From an uncultured Prevotellaceae bacterium (GTDB lineage: Bacteria; Bacteroidota; Bacteroidia; Bacteroidales; Bacteroidaceae), in assembly GCA_902764705.1 (NCBI GenBank), contig CACWWZ010000004.1, positions 62,001 to 126,000 on the forward strand: DNA of 64,000 nt. The letters are read 5' to 3'. Below the pieces are notes generated by a model that worked only from the letters and a program-made list of their open reading frames with translations, made no database searches and had not been told where the DNA came from. Numbering within the stretch: the first letter of the stretch is position 1; every line of letters begins with the position of its first letter. This document shows, in pieces, positions 17,571 to 25,869 of this stretch. The position numbers and the translations under genes are program-made.

Positions 17571-19312
17571 ACTTGACTCATCACTCGTAGGAAGTTACCT
17601 CCCCAAATATTCTCTATATCCTGCTCGCTAAACTGACGAGACAGTAACAGACGGGTGAAATTAATCAATTCCGCAGCATTGGCCATACCACGAACGCCAC
17701 CATCGCCGTCAAAGTCAGTACCAATACCCACATGGTCTATACCCATGACCTCAATGGCATGTTCCAAATGGCGCAAGGCATCCAGTACGGTAGCCTCGCC
17801 ATCCTTAACAAGGAAACCATTGTACATCGTAACCTGCATCACCCCACCCTTTGCTGCCAAGGCACGCATCTGCTCATCAGTCAGGTTACGAGGGTGGTCA
17901 CAAAGGGCGCGACAACTGGAATGACTGCACACAATGGGAAGTTCGCTTAGTTCCAAAGCATCATAGAAAGTCTTCTCTGAGGCATGGCTCAAATCCACCA
18001 TGATACCCAGACGGTTCATCTCAGCAATAACCTGTCGACCAAAAGCACTCACACCCTGATGGGTACTGTTGCCACGGGCAGAATCACAGATATCATTATC
18101 GCCATTGTGACACAGCGTCATATAGACGATTCCACGCTGGGCAAAGTGCTGCAGACGCTCCAACTGTCCATCGATGGCAAGGCCATTTTCTATACCCAGC
18201 ATAATGCTATGGCGACCCTGCTGTTTATTCGCATACAAGTCAGCAGGGGTACGTGCGATACTAAGAAACTCCTTGTTTTTCTCCACCATCGCCTCAATCT
18301 TGTCGAAGATGAGGTCAGCATACTCCGTAGGGCCTGCCACTTCAAAGGCGACCTTCGAGGTAAAGGTCTCTCCCTGCTGGGGTTGCGGAAGATAAGACAC
18401 CATGATGGTAGCATCCTGATGGCCCTCTGACATCTTGTGAAGATCAACAAGAATGCGCGAATCACGACTGCCGAAATCGACGCCTTGCGGGAAAAACATG
18501 GGTGTATCGCAATGGGTGTCGAGGGTCAACACGCGCTGGTGCAAGTCACAAGCCTGACGATAATGGGCCGCCTCGCGAACCAGCCAGGAGAAAATGGGAA
18601 AACCATCTTCTGCGGGTAAACATTCCGGATGCCACTGAACACCCAGAATGCTCTTGAATTCACAACTCTCCATCGACTCAATGATGCCATCCGACGAACG
18701 GCCCGTCACACGGAAACGCTCACCAGGGTCGCTAACGGCTTGATGGTGGAAAGAGTTAACAAATAACTTATCCTCTTTATATATATTATATAAGGTGGAG
18801 TCAGGTTCTACTGTGACTGTATGGGTAGGTTCCGAACGGTCTGCATCCTGTGAATGGCGTATTTGGGCCACATCACTGATGTCCTGCATTACTTTTCCGC
18901 CAAGTGCCATCGCCAAGGTCTGAATACCCCGACAGATGCCCAACATAGGAATCTGACGGTTATAAGCCAACTGAGTGATAAGCAGTTCCGGCAAATCACG
19001 TTCAGCATTGACACCTCCCAACTTCGGAGAAGGTTCCTCGCCTGCATACAGCGGGTTATAGTCGCCGCCACCTGTCAAAAGGAGCCCGTCGATGTGCTCA
19101 AGGGTATTAATGATTGCATCGGTATCGGCAAGTGGGGGAATGATGACAGGAACGCCACCAGCCCGCAAAACAGATTTGTAATAACCATCCTTGAGCTTAC
19201 AAGTCTGTTCGTCGAAGTTTCCCGTCAAACCGATAATGGGTTTTCTTGGGGCTTCTGGATATGATGCATAGGCTGTCGCAAGCTGCGACTGCCAGTCAAA
19301 GCGATGATTCAT
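17546..19312 (-). CDS. Fusion of class I glutamine amidotransferase (PuuD-like) and M19 dipeptidase
   Basis: 588 residues, two enzymes in one chain. Residues about 20-245 are a PuuD-type gamma-glutamyl hydrolase: LLLTGGGDYNPLYAGEE, nucleophile in MLGICRGIQ, catalytic His in VQWHPE. Residues about 255-588 are a membrane-dipeptidase/renal-dipeptidase (M19) domain: LDTHCDTP (HxD metal ligands), VDLSHASEKT, PIVCSHSSCRALCDHPRN and HVGIGTDFDGDGG. No signal peptide is visible, so it is probably cytosolic. Together it could release amino acids from gamma-glutamyl compounds and cleave the resulting dipeptides. The gene is 6 nt after an Lrp/AsnC regulator, suggesting amino-acid-responsive control. Which substrates are used is inference. 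Confidence 0.88.
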   Translation of the reverse strand: MNHRFDWQSQLATAYASYPEAPRKPIIGLTGNFDEQTCKLKDGYYKSVLRAGGVPVIIPPLADTDAIINTLEHIDGLLLTGGGDYNPLYAGEEPSPKLGGVNAERDLPELLITQLAYNRQIPMLGICRGIQTLAMALGGKVMQDISDVAQIRHSQDADRSEPTHTVTVEPDSTLYNIYKEDKLFVNSFHHQAVSDPGERFRVTGRSSDGIIESMESCEFKSILGVQWHPECLPAEDGFPIFSWLVREAAHYRQACDLHQRVLTLDTHCDTPMFFPQGVDFGSRDSRILVDLHKMSEGHQDATIMVSYLPQPQQGETFTSKVAFEVAGPTEYADLIFDKIEAMVEKNKEFLSIARTPADLYANKQQGRHSIMLGIENGLAIDGQLERLQHFAQRGIVYMTLCHNGDNDICDSARGNSTHQGVSAFGRQVIAEMNRLGIMVDLSHASEKTFYDALELSELPIVCSHSSCRALCDHPRNLTDEQMRALAAKGGVMQVTMYNGFLVKDGEATVLDALRHLEHAIEVMGIDHVGIGTDFDGDGGVRGMANAAELINFTRLLLSRQFSEQDIENIWGGNFLRVMSQVQSKKVKK

Positions 19313-19318
19313 CAGCTA

Positions 19319-19783
19319 TTATTCGTCTAAATTTACAGGAATATCACGTTTAATGCTCTGCTCCAACGAAATCAGCGTCTCGGTAGCCACCACGCCAGGA
19401 ATATCCTGCAGACGACCATTCAGCAGATGCATCAGTTGCTCGTTATCACGGGCATAGAGTTTCACCAGCATAGTATAGGGACCCGTCGTAAAGTGGCACT
19501 CCACCACCTCAGGGATGTGACGCAGGCACTCTACCACATCCTTGTACATAGATCCACGTTCCAAGGTAATACCCACATAGGTACAGGTTGAATAGCCAAG
19601 GCTCTTGGGGTTGATGTCGAAGCCACTACCCATAATAACCTCACCCTCAATCAGGTGTTGAACGCGCTGATGAATGGCAGCACGCGACACATTACACTCT
19701 GCGGCTACATCCTTGAACGGAATACGTGCATTCTTCGACAGAATACTAAGTATCTTTTTGTCGAGATTATCAATCTTATCCAT
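19319..19783 (-). CDS. Lrp/AsnC-family transcriptional regulator
   Basis: 154 residues. N-terminal winged helix (LDKKILSILSKNARIPFKDVAAECNVSRAAIHQRVQHLIEGEVI) and a C-terminal RAM/ligand-binding domain (TCTYVGITLERGSMYKDVVECLRHIPEVVECHFTTGPYTMLVKLYARD) are both complete. Lrp proteins sense amino acids and control their uptake or metabolism. It leads a five-gene operon and has a good promoter with a dyad, TTACA-N3-TGTAA (19802-19814), at the predicted transcription start; this is a plausible autoregulatory operator. Confidence 0.92.
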   Translation of the reverse strand: MDKIDNLDKKILSILSKNARIPFKDVAAECNVSRAAIHQRVQHLIEGEVIMGSGFDINPKSLGYSTCTYVGITLERGSMYKDVVECLRHIPEVVECHFTTGPYTMLVKLYARDNEQLMHLLNGRLQDIPGVVATETLISLEQSIKRDIPVNLDE

Positions 19784-19800
19784 TGTTTAATCGTTGTTAG

Positions 19801-19846
19801 TTTACAAAATGTAAGCAAAAGTACACATTTTTGCGCAAACCAACAA
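19801..19846 (-). promoter_or_regulatory. Promoter and putative operator of the Lrp operon
   Basis: On the minus strand TTG (19844-19846), 20 nt, TACTTTTG (19816-19823). The dyad TTACA-AAA-TGTAA (19802-19814) follows directly and would cover the transcription start. The promoter match is direct; its use by the Lrp protein is inference. Confidence 0.7.
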
Positions 19847-19889
19847 CATTTTGCTCCTAAAATATGTAAAAATCTCTCATTTTTGCGAC

Positions 19890-20516
19890 TTAAAGCTTGC
19901 GAATGAGGGTCAAACCGTCGCGCAAAGGCAAAATCACACGTTCTACTCGCTGGTCCTTAGAAACAAAGTCATTAAAGGTTTCTATGCCATGAGTCTGGGG
20001 ATCACGGTCGTAGGCGGCATCAACCACATGCCCGTCCCACAGCGTATTGTCTGCCAAGATAAATCCTCCCGGACGCAAGACAGAAAGCGCCATTTCGTAA
20101 GTCTCACGGTAGGTCCTCTTATCCCCGTCAATAAAGGCCATATCGAATGTCACGCCCAGACGGGGAGCCTCCGTTACAGCATCACCAATGATAAAACGGA
20201 TTTTGTCGCTGACGGGTGATTTTTCAATCCAAGGACGCGTAAAATCCTCCTGTTCGTCATTGATTTCGAAGGTATATACCATGCCCCCCTCCTCTAGGCC
20301 TTCTGCCAGACAGATGGCAGAATAGCCGCTGAAAGTTCCCACCTCGAGGATATTCTTCGGACGGATCATGGTCACCAGCATCTTCAGCAGACGTCCCTGC
20401 AAATGACCTGACGCCATACGGCCATGAAGCATGTGGATATTAGTAGCCCGCCAGAGCTGGTACAGATATTCCGGTTCTGGGTCAATGTGCTGCGCAATGT
20501 AATCGTCGAGAGTCAT
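19890..20516 (-). CDS. SAM-dependent O-methyltransferase
   Basis: 208 residues. The class I methyltransferase motif I region is ILEVGTFSGYSAICLAEGL, with FEINDEQ as motif II acid and FDMAFIDGDKRTYRETYEMALSVLRPGGFILADNTLWDGHV as the metal-binding segment of the catechol/caffeoyl-CoA O-methyltransferase family (O-methyltransferase family 3). The substrate cannot be told. The start overlaps the aroQ stop by 4 nt (ATGA-type coupling), so both are co-translated. Confidence 0.88.
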   Translation of the reverse strand: MTLDDYIAQHIDPEPEYLYQLWRATNIHMLHGRMASGHLQGRLLKMLVTMIRPKNILEVGTFSGYSAICLAEGLEEGGMVYTFEINDEQEDFTRPWIEKSPVSDKIRFIIGDAVTEAPRLGVTFDMAFIDGDKRTYRETYEMALSVLRPGGFILADNTLWDGHVVDAAYDRDPQTHGIETFNDFVSKDQRVERVILPLRDGLTLIRKL

Positions 20517-20929
20517 GCCTTCAGCGCTTCGATAGCCAGGCGATACGAGTCAAGTCCGAAGCCACAAATAACGCCCTTGCAGGCTGACGAAATCATCGAA
20601 TGATGACGGAACTCCTCGCGCTGGTGCACATTAGAGATATGAACCTCGATGACGGGACACTTCAGCGAACGGATACAGTCGTGGAGTGCCACAGAGGTAT
20701 GGGTATAGGCTCCTGCATTCAGCACAATGCCGTCGAAGGAAAAACCCACCTCCTGCATCTTGTTAATCAGTTCGCCCTCGACATTACTCTGGAAATAGGC
20801 AATCTCGACATCAGGATACTGAGCTTGCAACTGAGGCAGGTATTGCTCGAACGAAGAAGAACCGTAAATACCCGGCTCGCGGACGCCAAGAAGGTTCAAA
20901 TTAGGACCATTAATAATCTGAATTTTCAT
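20513..20929 (-). CDS. aroQ: 3-dehydroquinate dehydratase, type II
   Basis: 138 residues, the usual length. Third step of the shikimate pathway, cytosolic. The family start IINGPNLNLLGVREPGIYG is complete with the catalytic Tyr in the flexible loop, FQSNVEGELI, VLNAGAYTHTSVALHDCI and VEVHISN-type VIEVHISNVHQREEFRHHSM follow. Its promoter lies in a repeat element (20961-21049) that is duplicated upstream of recO. Confidence 0.95.
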   Translation of the reverse strand: MKIQIINGPNLNLLGVREPGIYGSSSFEQYLPQLQAQYPDVEIAYFQSNVEGELINKMQEVGFSFDGIVLNAGAYTHTSVALHDCIRSLKCPVIEVHISNVHQREEFRHHSMISSACKGVICGFGLDSYRLAIEALKA

Positions 20930-20960
20930 ATTTCAAAAATATTTTGTACCTTTGTAGCCG

Positions 20961-21049
20961 CAAAGGTACGAATAAGCGAATAAAAAGCCAAATAAATTTG
21001 AGCTTTTTTGAGCGAGAGTACCTTCGACGAAGTCAAAGTTACGAAATAA
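20961..21049 (-). repeat. Promoter-bearing repeat, copy 1 (upstream of aroQ)
   Basis: About 85-90 nt closely matching 29937-30015. On the minus strand it ends in TTG (20989-20991), 20 nt, TACCTTTG (20961-20968), a perfect promoter for aroQ. Shared landmarks are CAAAGGTACGAATAAGCGA, AAAAAGCCAAA, GAGCGA-AGTAC and TTCGACG-AGTCAAA. The other end abuts the xerD start codon. Confidence 0.85.
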
Positions 21050-21050
21050 A

Positions 21051-21974
21051 ATGGAAACGGACAAGAAAACAGAGGCAAATCATGTCGTAAGGGCTTACCA
21101 GCGCTATCTGAAGCTACAGCGAGGCTATTCGGCCAATACCCTCGACGCCTATCTGCGCGACTTGGAAAAACTGCTCCACTATCTGGAGCAGGAGGGCAAA
21201 CAGGCGCAGGAAGTACAATTGTCTGACCTGCAACATTTTGCAGCATCACTCCACGATATCGGCATCCATCCCCGTTCACAATGCCGTATTCTAAGCGGTG
21301 TACGCTCCTTCTTCCGCTTTCTGCAACTGGACGGCTATCGCGACGACGATCCTACGGAACTTCTGGAGTCGCCCGTCTTGGGCAAACACCTGCCAGAGGT
21401 GCTGTCGCCAGAGGAAATCGACATGCTTGAACACTCCATCGACCTATCAAAATGGGAAGGCCACCGCAACAGAGCCATCATCGAAGTGCTGTTCAGTTGT
21501 GGCCTGCGCGTCAGCGAACTGGTCAATCTGAAACTCAGCAACCTGTTTCTCGACGAGCAATACATCCGCGTATTCGGCAAGGGCTCCAAGGAACGTCTGG
21601 TCCCCATCTCGCCCAAAGCCATCAGAGAACTGGGCTATTGGTTTACTGACCGTAACCTCATGAATATCAAGCCGGGAGAAGAGGACTACGTATTTCTGAA
21701 TCGCCGCGGAGCACACTTGACACGCACCATGATACTCATCATGATCAAGCAACAGGCCGTCGAGGCGGGCATCACCAAAACCATCTCGCCCCACACCCTG
21801 CGCCACTCATTTGCCACAGCACTTTTGGAGGGCGGAGCTGACCTTCGCGCCATTCAGGCCATGCTAGGACACGAATCGATAGGGACGACGGAAATCTATA
21901 CGCATATCGACATGAGTACCCTGCGTCAGGAGATTTTGGAGCATCATCCACGAAATATGAAAACAAAAATATAA
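21051..21974 (+). CDS. xerD: Site-specific tyrosine recombinase XerD
   Basis: 307 residues. N-terminal SAM-like core-binding domain (VRAYQRYLKLQRGYSANTLDAYLRDLEKLLHYL) and catalytic domain with Arg in FSCGLRVSELVNL (about 160), HTLRHSFAT (His-x-x-Arg, about 240), GHESIGTTEIYTH (His and the Tyr nucleophile). With XerC it resolves chromosome dimers at dif; no dif-like site was recognised here. The size, the housekeeping neighbours (murF 5 nt downstream) and the absence of phage genes favour the chromosomal XerD over an integrase. Confidence 0.9.
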   Translation: METDKKTEANHVVRAYQRYLKLQRGYSANTLDAYLRDLEKLLHYLEQEGKQAQEVQLSDLQHFAASLHDIGIHPRSQCRILSGVRSFFRFLQLDGYRDDDPTELLESPVLGKHLPEVLSPEEIDMLEHSIDLSKWEGHRNRAIIEVLFSCGLRVSELVNLKLSNLFLDEQYIRVFGKGSKERLVPISPKAIRELGYWFTDRNLMNIKPGEEDYVFLNRRGAHLTRTMILIMIKQQAVEAGITKTISPHTLRHSFATALLEGGADLRAIQAMLGHESIGTTEIYTHIDMSTLRQEILEHHPRNMKTKI

Positions 21975-21979
21975 GCAAT

Positions 21980-23392
21980 ATGGATATTAAAGAACTGTAC
22001 AAGTTGTACCAACAACATCCGTGTATCACAACGGATTCACGCAACTGCCCTGAGGGCAGCATTTTCCTGGCGCTGAAAGGGGCCTCGTTCAACGGCAACC
22101 AATTTGCCCTGCAAGCCCTCGAAAAGGGCTGCAGCTATGCCATTGTGGATGAGGCCCCCCTCAATCCCCCCAAAGGAGGGAAGAATTACCCTATTTACAC
22201 CAACGACATTCTCCCCTCTTTCGGAGGGGAAGGGGGAGGCTTTATCCTCGTCGACGACTGCCTGCAAACCTTCAAGGACCTGGCTCGCGAGCACCGTCGC
22301 CAGTTTGACATTCCTATGGTGGGCATTACTGGCACGAACGGCAAGACGACTACCAAGGAACTGATTCGTTCCGTATTGGCTGAAGAGTATAGCGTGATGG
22401 CCACTGAGGGCAATTTCAACAATGACGTGGGTGTGCCCAAGACGCTGTTTCGCCTGGACAAAACGACAGATATCGCCGTTGTTGAGATGGGCGCCTCGCA
22501 CCCAGGAGATATCAAGACACTGGTGGAGACGGCAGAACCCACCTGTGGCCTCATCACTAACGTGGGACGTGCCCATTTGCAGGGCTTTGGTTCGTTCGAG
22601 GGTGTCTGCAAAACCAAAGGGGAACTGTACGACTTCCTCATGGCCCGCGACCTGCCCGTCTTCGTCAATCGCGACAATGAACACCTCATGGGAATGGTCG
22701 AAAGTCGAAAGTCAAAGGTCGAAGGTTATCAACCTGACGTCTATTATTATGGTCAAAGCGATTCGGACGACATTCTCATTAAGGGCGAGGTCATCTCGTG
22801 CGCGCCCTTCCTGAAGTTCCGCTGGCGCGAACAGGATGCAGACGCTGGTTACACGTCTGAATGGTTCACCGTTCAGACCCAGTTGATTGGTGCCTACAAC
22901 CTCGACAATATGCTGGCAGCGATTATCGTGGGATACGTCAACAACATCCCCTTCGACAAGATCAATCATGCTTTGGAAAACTACAAGCCCACTAACAACC
23001 GTTCGCAGATGACGGAGACACAGACAAACCACCTCATCGTCGATGCCTATAATGCCAACCCCACGTCAATGAAAGCGGCTATCGACAACTTCCGACTGAT
23101 GGAGGTGTCGCCCAAAATGGCCATCCTTGGCAAGATGGGTGAACTGGGCGATATCTGGGAAGAAGAGCACCAAAAAGTGGTCACCATGCTTGAGGAGGCA
23201 AAGTTCGACGAGGTATGGCTCGTTGGTGACGAGTATTTCTCCACCCAACACACATCGCTCCCTAACCTGCGCCTGTTCCACGATGTAGAGGAAGTAAAAG
23301 CTGCGATTGACCAAGAGCAACCGCAGCATCGATACATTCTGATTAAAGGCTCGAACAGCGTCAAGCTTTTCCAGTTGCCTGAACTGCTGTAA
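21980..23392 (+). CDS. murF: UDP-N-acetylmuramoyl-tripeptide--D-alanyl-D-alanine ligase
   Basis: 470 residues. Adds D-Ala-D-Ala to UDP-MurNAc-tripeptide in peptidoglycan synthesis, cytosolic. Motifs: TDSRNCPEGSIFLALKG at the N-terminus, ATP loop VGITGTNGKTTTKEL (about 113-127), EMGASHPGDI, NVGRAHLQGFGS, AYNANPTSM and LGKMGELG. Two insertions are visible: a palindrome-derived segment of about 28 residues between YAIVDEA and FILVDDC (22153-22240), and a short heptad-repeat segment (VESRKSKVEG, 22696-22723). Both are in frame and lie in loops. It follows xerD by 5 nt. Confidence 0.92.
   Translation: MDIKELYKLYQQHPCITTDSRNCPEGSIFLALKGASFNGNQFALQALEKGCSYAIVDEAPLNPPKGGKNYPIYTNDILPSFGGEGGGFILVDDCLQTFKDLAREHRRQFDIPMVGITGTNGKTTTKELIRSVLAEEYSVMATEGNFNNDVGVPKTLFRLDKTTDIAVVEMGASHPGDIKTLVETAEPTCGLITNVGRAHLQGFGSFEGVCKTKGELYDFLMARDLPVFVNRDNEHLMGMVESRKSKVEGYQPDVYYYGQSDSDDILIKGEVISCAPFLKFRWREQDADAGYTSEWFTVQTQLIGAYNLDNMLAAIIVGYVNNIPFDKINHALENYKPTNNRSQMTETQTNHLIVDAYNANPTSMKAAIDNFRLMEVSPKMAILGKMGELGDIWEEEHQKVVTMLEEAKFDEVWLVGDEYFSTQHTSLPNLRLFHDVEEVKAAIDQEQPQHRYILIKGSNSVKLFQLPELL
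22153..22240. repeat. Palindromic element inserted in frame in murF
   Basis: G- and C-tract palindromes flank a middle AATTACCCTATTTACACC part: CCCCCCTC..AAAGGAGGG at the left and CTCCCCTC-TT-TCGGAGGGGA at the right, with GGGGGAGGC answering the left GCCCCCCTC. It is translated as a Pro/Gly-rich segment. The style resembles palindromic elements known to insert inside genes, such as those of Rickettsia. Confidence 0.75.
22696..22723 (+). repeat. Heptad repeat inside murF, four units
   Basis: Units GGTCGAA, AGTCGAA, AGTCAAA, GGTCGAA in direct succession, read through in frame as part of VESRKSKVEG. Confidence 0.8.
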
Positions 23393-23399
23393 TGGTGTC

Positions 23400-25394
23400 T
23401 TACCAACCACCAGGGCCACCACCACTTGACGTGTAGTTGCTAAGTGACACGCTGCTGCCACCATTGATGGTGCCATTGATGTTGGCCATACCATCAAACA
23501 GTTCTGTGCCTTCCGATACGGTGATACCAGACTGCAGGGTAGGAGTCGACGAGGTGTAGACAATCAGTTTCTGACTGCTATTGCCGCCACCAGGGCCGCC
23601 TCCGCCACCAGGCCACCCACCGCCGCCCCCGCCAGAAGACTTGGTAGGAGTCTTGAAGGCTGCGACCAAAGTATCCCCATTGTAAAGGGCGTACCACGAG
23701 GTGGCATTCCACGAAGTGGTGTATTTACACGTACCGCCTGAGATGCTGGAGCCTCCCTCCAAATCGCCCACAGCAATGATGGTACCGCCAGTGATATAGA
23801 GTTTCTTGCCTTGTTCTGTATTGGCGTCGATAGACTTTTCTACGCCTCCAGTACCGATGGCATAGACTAGACCTCCCTTGATGTAGCAGTTGCCATTGGC
23901 GTCAATGCCGTCATTACCCGTTGAGCGGGAAAATACGTAACCGCCACTGATGGTCAGGTCGCCAGAACCTCCCGTCGAGGTATTATACGAGGCGTTAATG
24001 CCGTCATCAGAGGCATTGACAGTGGTCTGTCCGCCAGTAATGGTGATGCTGGTCTTCGACTCGATACCCTCGCCGCCTGCTCCAGTCGTGGTGACATAGA
24101 TAACGGCATCATCACTAATCGTAATGGCACCATCGGCCTTGATTCCCTTAGGAGATGATTTGTAGTCGCTTTCGTATCTGTCCAGTTGCTGCGACGAGGT
24201 TACCACAGACAGCGTTCCCGTGCTGGAAGCCACGACGGCGTTGCCAGACGTGCTGATGGTTGTAGTACCGCCCTTAATGGTGAGTGCGCCATCCACATTA
24301 AGACCCTTGCCACCAGCACCAGTACTGGTCAGCGACAATGTTCCGCCACTGATAGTCATTGCTCCGTCGGATCCCAGACATGCTGAAGCCTTTGTCTTGA
24401 GCTTGGTGCTGTCCCAGACGCCTCCGCCCGAAGTCTTTACCGTGATGTTGCCACCACTGATACGCATATCGCCCTCGCACTTGACGCCTTTGGCAGCATC
24501 AGCCGTCACGTTGACAGTCAGGGTTCCGTCTTCGATATAGACATTGCCAGAGTCTTCGTCCTCATGATCCGTTGTCTCACCCGTTGCCGCATCCTCAACG
24601 TCACACTGGATGCCATCGTCGCCAACGCCCTGTATATTGATGGTGCCACTGGTCATCTGGAAGAACTGTTCGCAGTTGATGCCGTCGCCAACAGCTGACA
24701 GCACGTTGATCGTTGCATTCTTCAGGGTGATGTACTCACCCGTCTTGATACCATGCTTCACGTTTCCAGTGATGTTGAGCGTGCCCTTCTGGGCAAACTC
24801 CGCATGACCTTTTATATACAAGCATCCCTTTTGGGAACCGCCAGCAGCATCGACCAGCGTATTGGTTGTGCCCGTAATGACCTTCACCTTGATGCGCTTG
24901 CCATTCTGGATATGGACGGCAGCACCACTATAGACTGGCGTCGCATTGGTCAGAGTCAGACCATTCAGCTCGACAGTTGCCTTATAGGAACCCGACATAT
25001 AAAATTCACCATCCGTCGAAGTGCCTGACAGCGTGTAGGTAATCTCCTCAGCGACATCATCGCTCTGGGCTATCGAAACGTGGGCGCCACTAACGGTAGG
25101 CGTGACGTATTGCGCCACATTGCCCGCCACAGTCACCAGCGCCGACGAGCCGTCATAGGCCACTCCGATACTGTTGTCTGTTACCTCAGTGTTATCTATT
25201 GTCATTGAACTGATATCGCTCAGCGTGAAGGCCTTGCCCATAATGGTTAGCGTCGTACCGTCCGAATAGGTCATGTCACCCGCCTGACTGGCAGGAAACT
25301 GATAGACCACACTACCCACCTTCACGTTCAGCGTCTGGGCCGTTGCTGCTATCGTCAGCATCAGCGCCATCAGGAATACATATACCTTTTTCAT
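23400..25394 (-). CDS. Secreted beta-helix carbohydrate-binding protein (Cthe_2159-like)
   Basis: 664 residues with signal peptide MKKVYVFLMALMLTIAATAQ. From about residue 130 to 550 the chain repeats ISGG, GDGIN, ITVKTSGGG and DGINAS-type turns (for example DGIQCDVED, KGVKCEGDMRISGGNITV, GKGLNVDGALTIKGG), the right-handed parallel beta-helix of the Cthe_2159 family, members of which bind acidic plant polysaccharides such as polygalacturonate. A glycine-rich linker with SSGGGGGGWPGGGGGPGGGNSS-like composition lies near residue 590, and the end is again GGGPGGW. The gene overlaps the small upstream gene by 4 nt. Pectin-related binding is inference from the family. Confidence 0.8.
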   Translation of the reverse strand: MKKVYVFLMALMLTIAATAQTLNVKVGSVVYQFPASQAGDMTYSDGTTLTIMGKAFTLSDISSMTIDNTEVTDNSIGVAYDGSSALVTVAGNVAQYVTPTVSGAHVSIAQSDDVAEEITYTLSGTSTDGEFYMSGSYKATVELNGLTLTNATPVYSGAAVHIQNGKRIKVKVITGTTNTLVDAAGGSQKGCLYIKGHAEFAQKGTLNITGNVKHGIKTGEYITLKNATINVLSAVGDGINCEQFFQMTSGTINIQGVGDDGIQCDVEDAATGETTDHEDEDSGNVYIEDGTLTVNVTADAAKGVKCEGDMRISGGNITVKTSGGGVWDSTKLKTKASACLGSDGAMTISGGTLSLTSTGAGGKGLNVDGALTIKGGTTTISTSGNAVVASSTGTLSVVTSSQQLDRYESDYKSSPKGIKADGAITISDDAVIYVTTTGAGGEGIESKTSITITGGQTTVNASDDGINASYNTSTGGSGDLTISGGYVFSRSTGNDGIDANGNCYIKGGLVYAIGTGGVEKSIDANTEQGKKLYITGGTIIAVGDLEGGSSISGGTCKYTTSWNATSWYALYNGDTLVAAFKTPTKSSGGGGGGWPGGGGGPGGGNSSQKLIVYTSSTPTLQSGITVSEGTELFDGMANINGTINGGSSVSLSNYTSSGGGPGGW

Positions 25395-25765
25395 TTCACC
25401 GTCATTTTAAACGTTCCCTTATTCGTCTTCACAATATAGACGCCTTTCTGCATCTGGCTCTTGCTGACCTTGTTGCCTTTCAGGTCGTAGATGTCAGTGA
25501 CTTCGTTCAGGTCGGCAGTCACGGTCTCACTAATGCCCGTTGTACTCTCGTCACTAGTCGAGAAGTACATCCTACTTAGATTCACGAGGGTAAACGACTG
25601 ATTGCCAGCCGTCAGAGTAGTACCGCTGACTGTCAGCGTCAGCGATTCAGTAGACACGGAGACCTTGTTGCCGTCCGTCGTCTCAAAGGTCAGATAGGGA
25701 TAATCGCCTGCCTGCATGGCCAGCGTCCCCGTCATCATCATCAAAATAAATAGCAGTCTTTTCAT
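25391..25765 (-). CDS. Small secreted protein with sorting-like C-terminus
   Basis: The frame begins at 25774 but MKRLLFILMMMTGTLAMQAG (start 25765) is the natural signal peptide; 124 residues. The middle (TFETTDGNKVSVSTESLTLTVSGTTLTAGNQSFTLVNLSRMYFS) is similar in wording to the N-terminal part of the next protein (VVYQFPASQAGDMTYSDGTTLTIMGKAFTLSDISSMTI), and the end DLKGNKVSKSQMQKGVYIVKTNKGTFKMTVK is the exported-protein tail. Its stop overlaps the beta-helix gene start. It may be the sorting or anchoring partner that the large protein, which lacks such a tail, has split off. Confidence 0.7.
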   Translation of the reverse strand: MKRLLFILMMMTGTLAMQAGDYPYLTFETTDGNKVSVSTESLTLTVSGTTLTAGNQSFTLVNLSRMYFSTSDESTTGISETVTADLNEVTDIYDLKGNKVSKSQMQKGVYIVKTNKGTFKMTVK

Positions 25766-25850
25766 ATCGCTCAATTATTTAAATATAGTAATCTTTTTCG
25801 TATCGTTCAAAACTTAAAAAGCAGCAATCTCTTTGTATCGCTCGTACCTT
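25758..25850 (-). repeat. Degenerate tandem repeats in the leader of the small secreted protein
   Basis: Three related stretches of about 36 nt. On the minus strand each reads GAGCGATA or AACGATA, then a triplet, then AAAARR-ATT/CTG-CT-TTT. The third copy contains the true ATG (25765) and MKRLLF; the two upstream copies have ACA or ACG at the ATG position. Confidence 0.55.
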
Positions 25851-25869
25851 ATATTATTATAATCCGCTG

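Noticed and set aside
21051..21974. Possible integrase of a mobile element
   Set aside because: The tyrosine recombinase has XerD length and a murF neighbour, no att-like repeats, and no phage or conjugation genes nearby.
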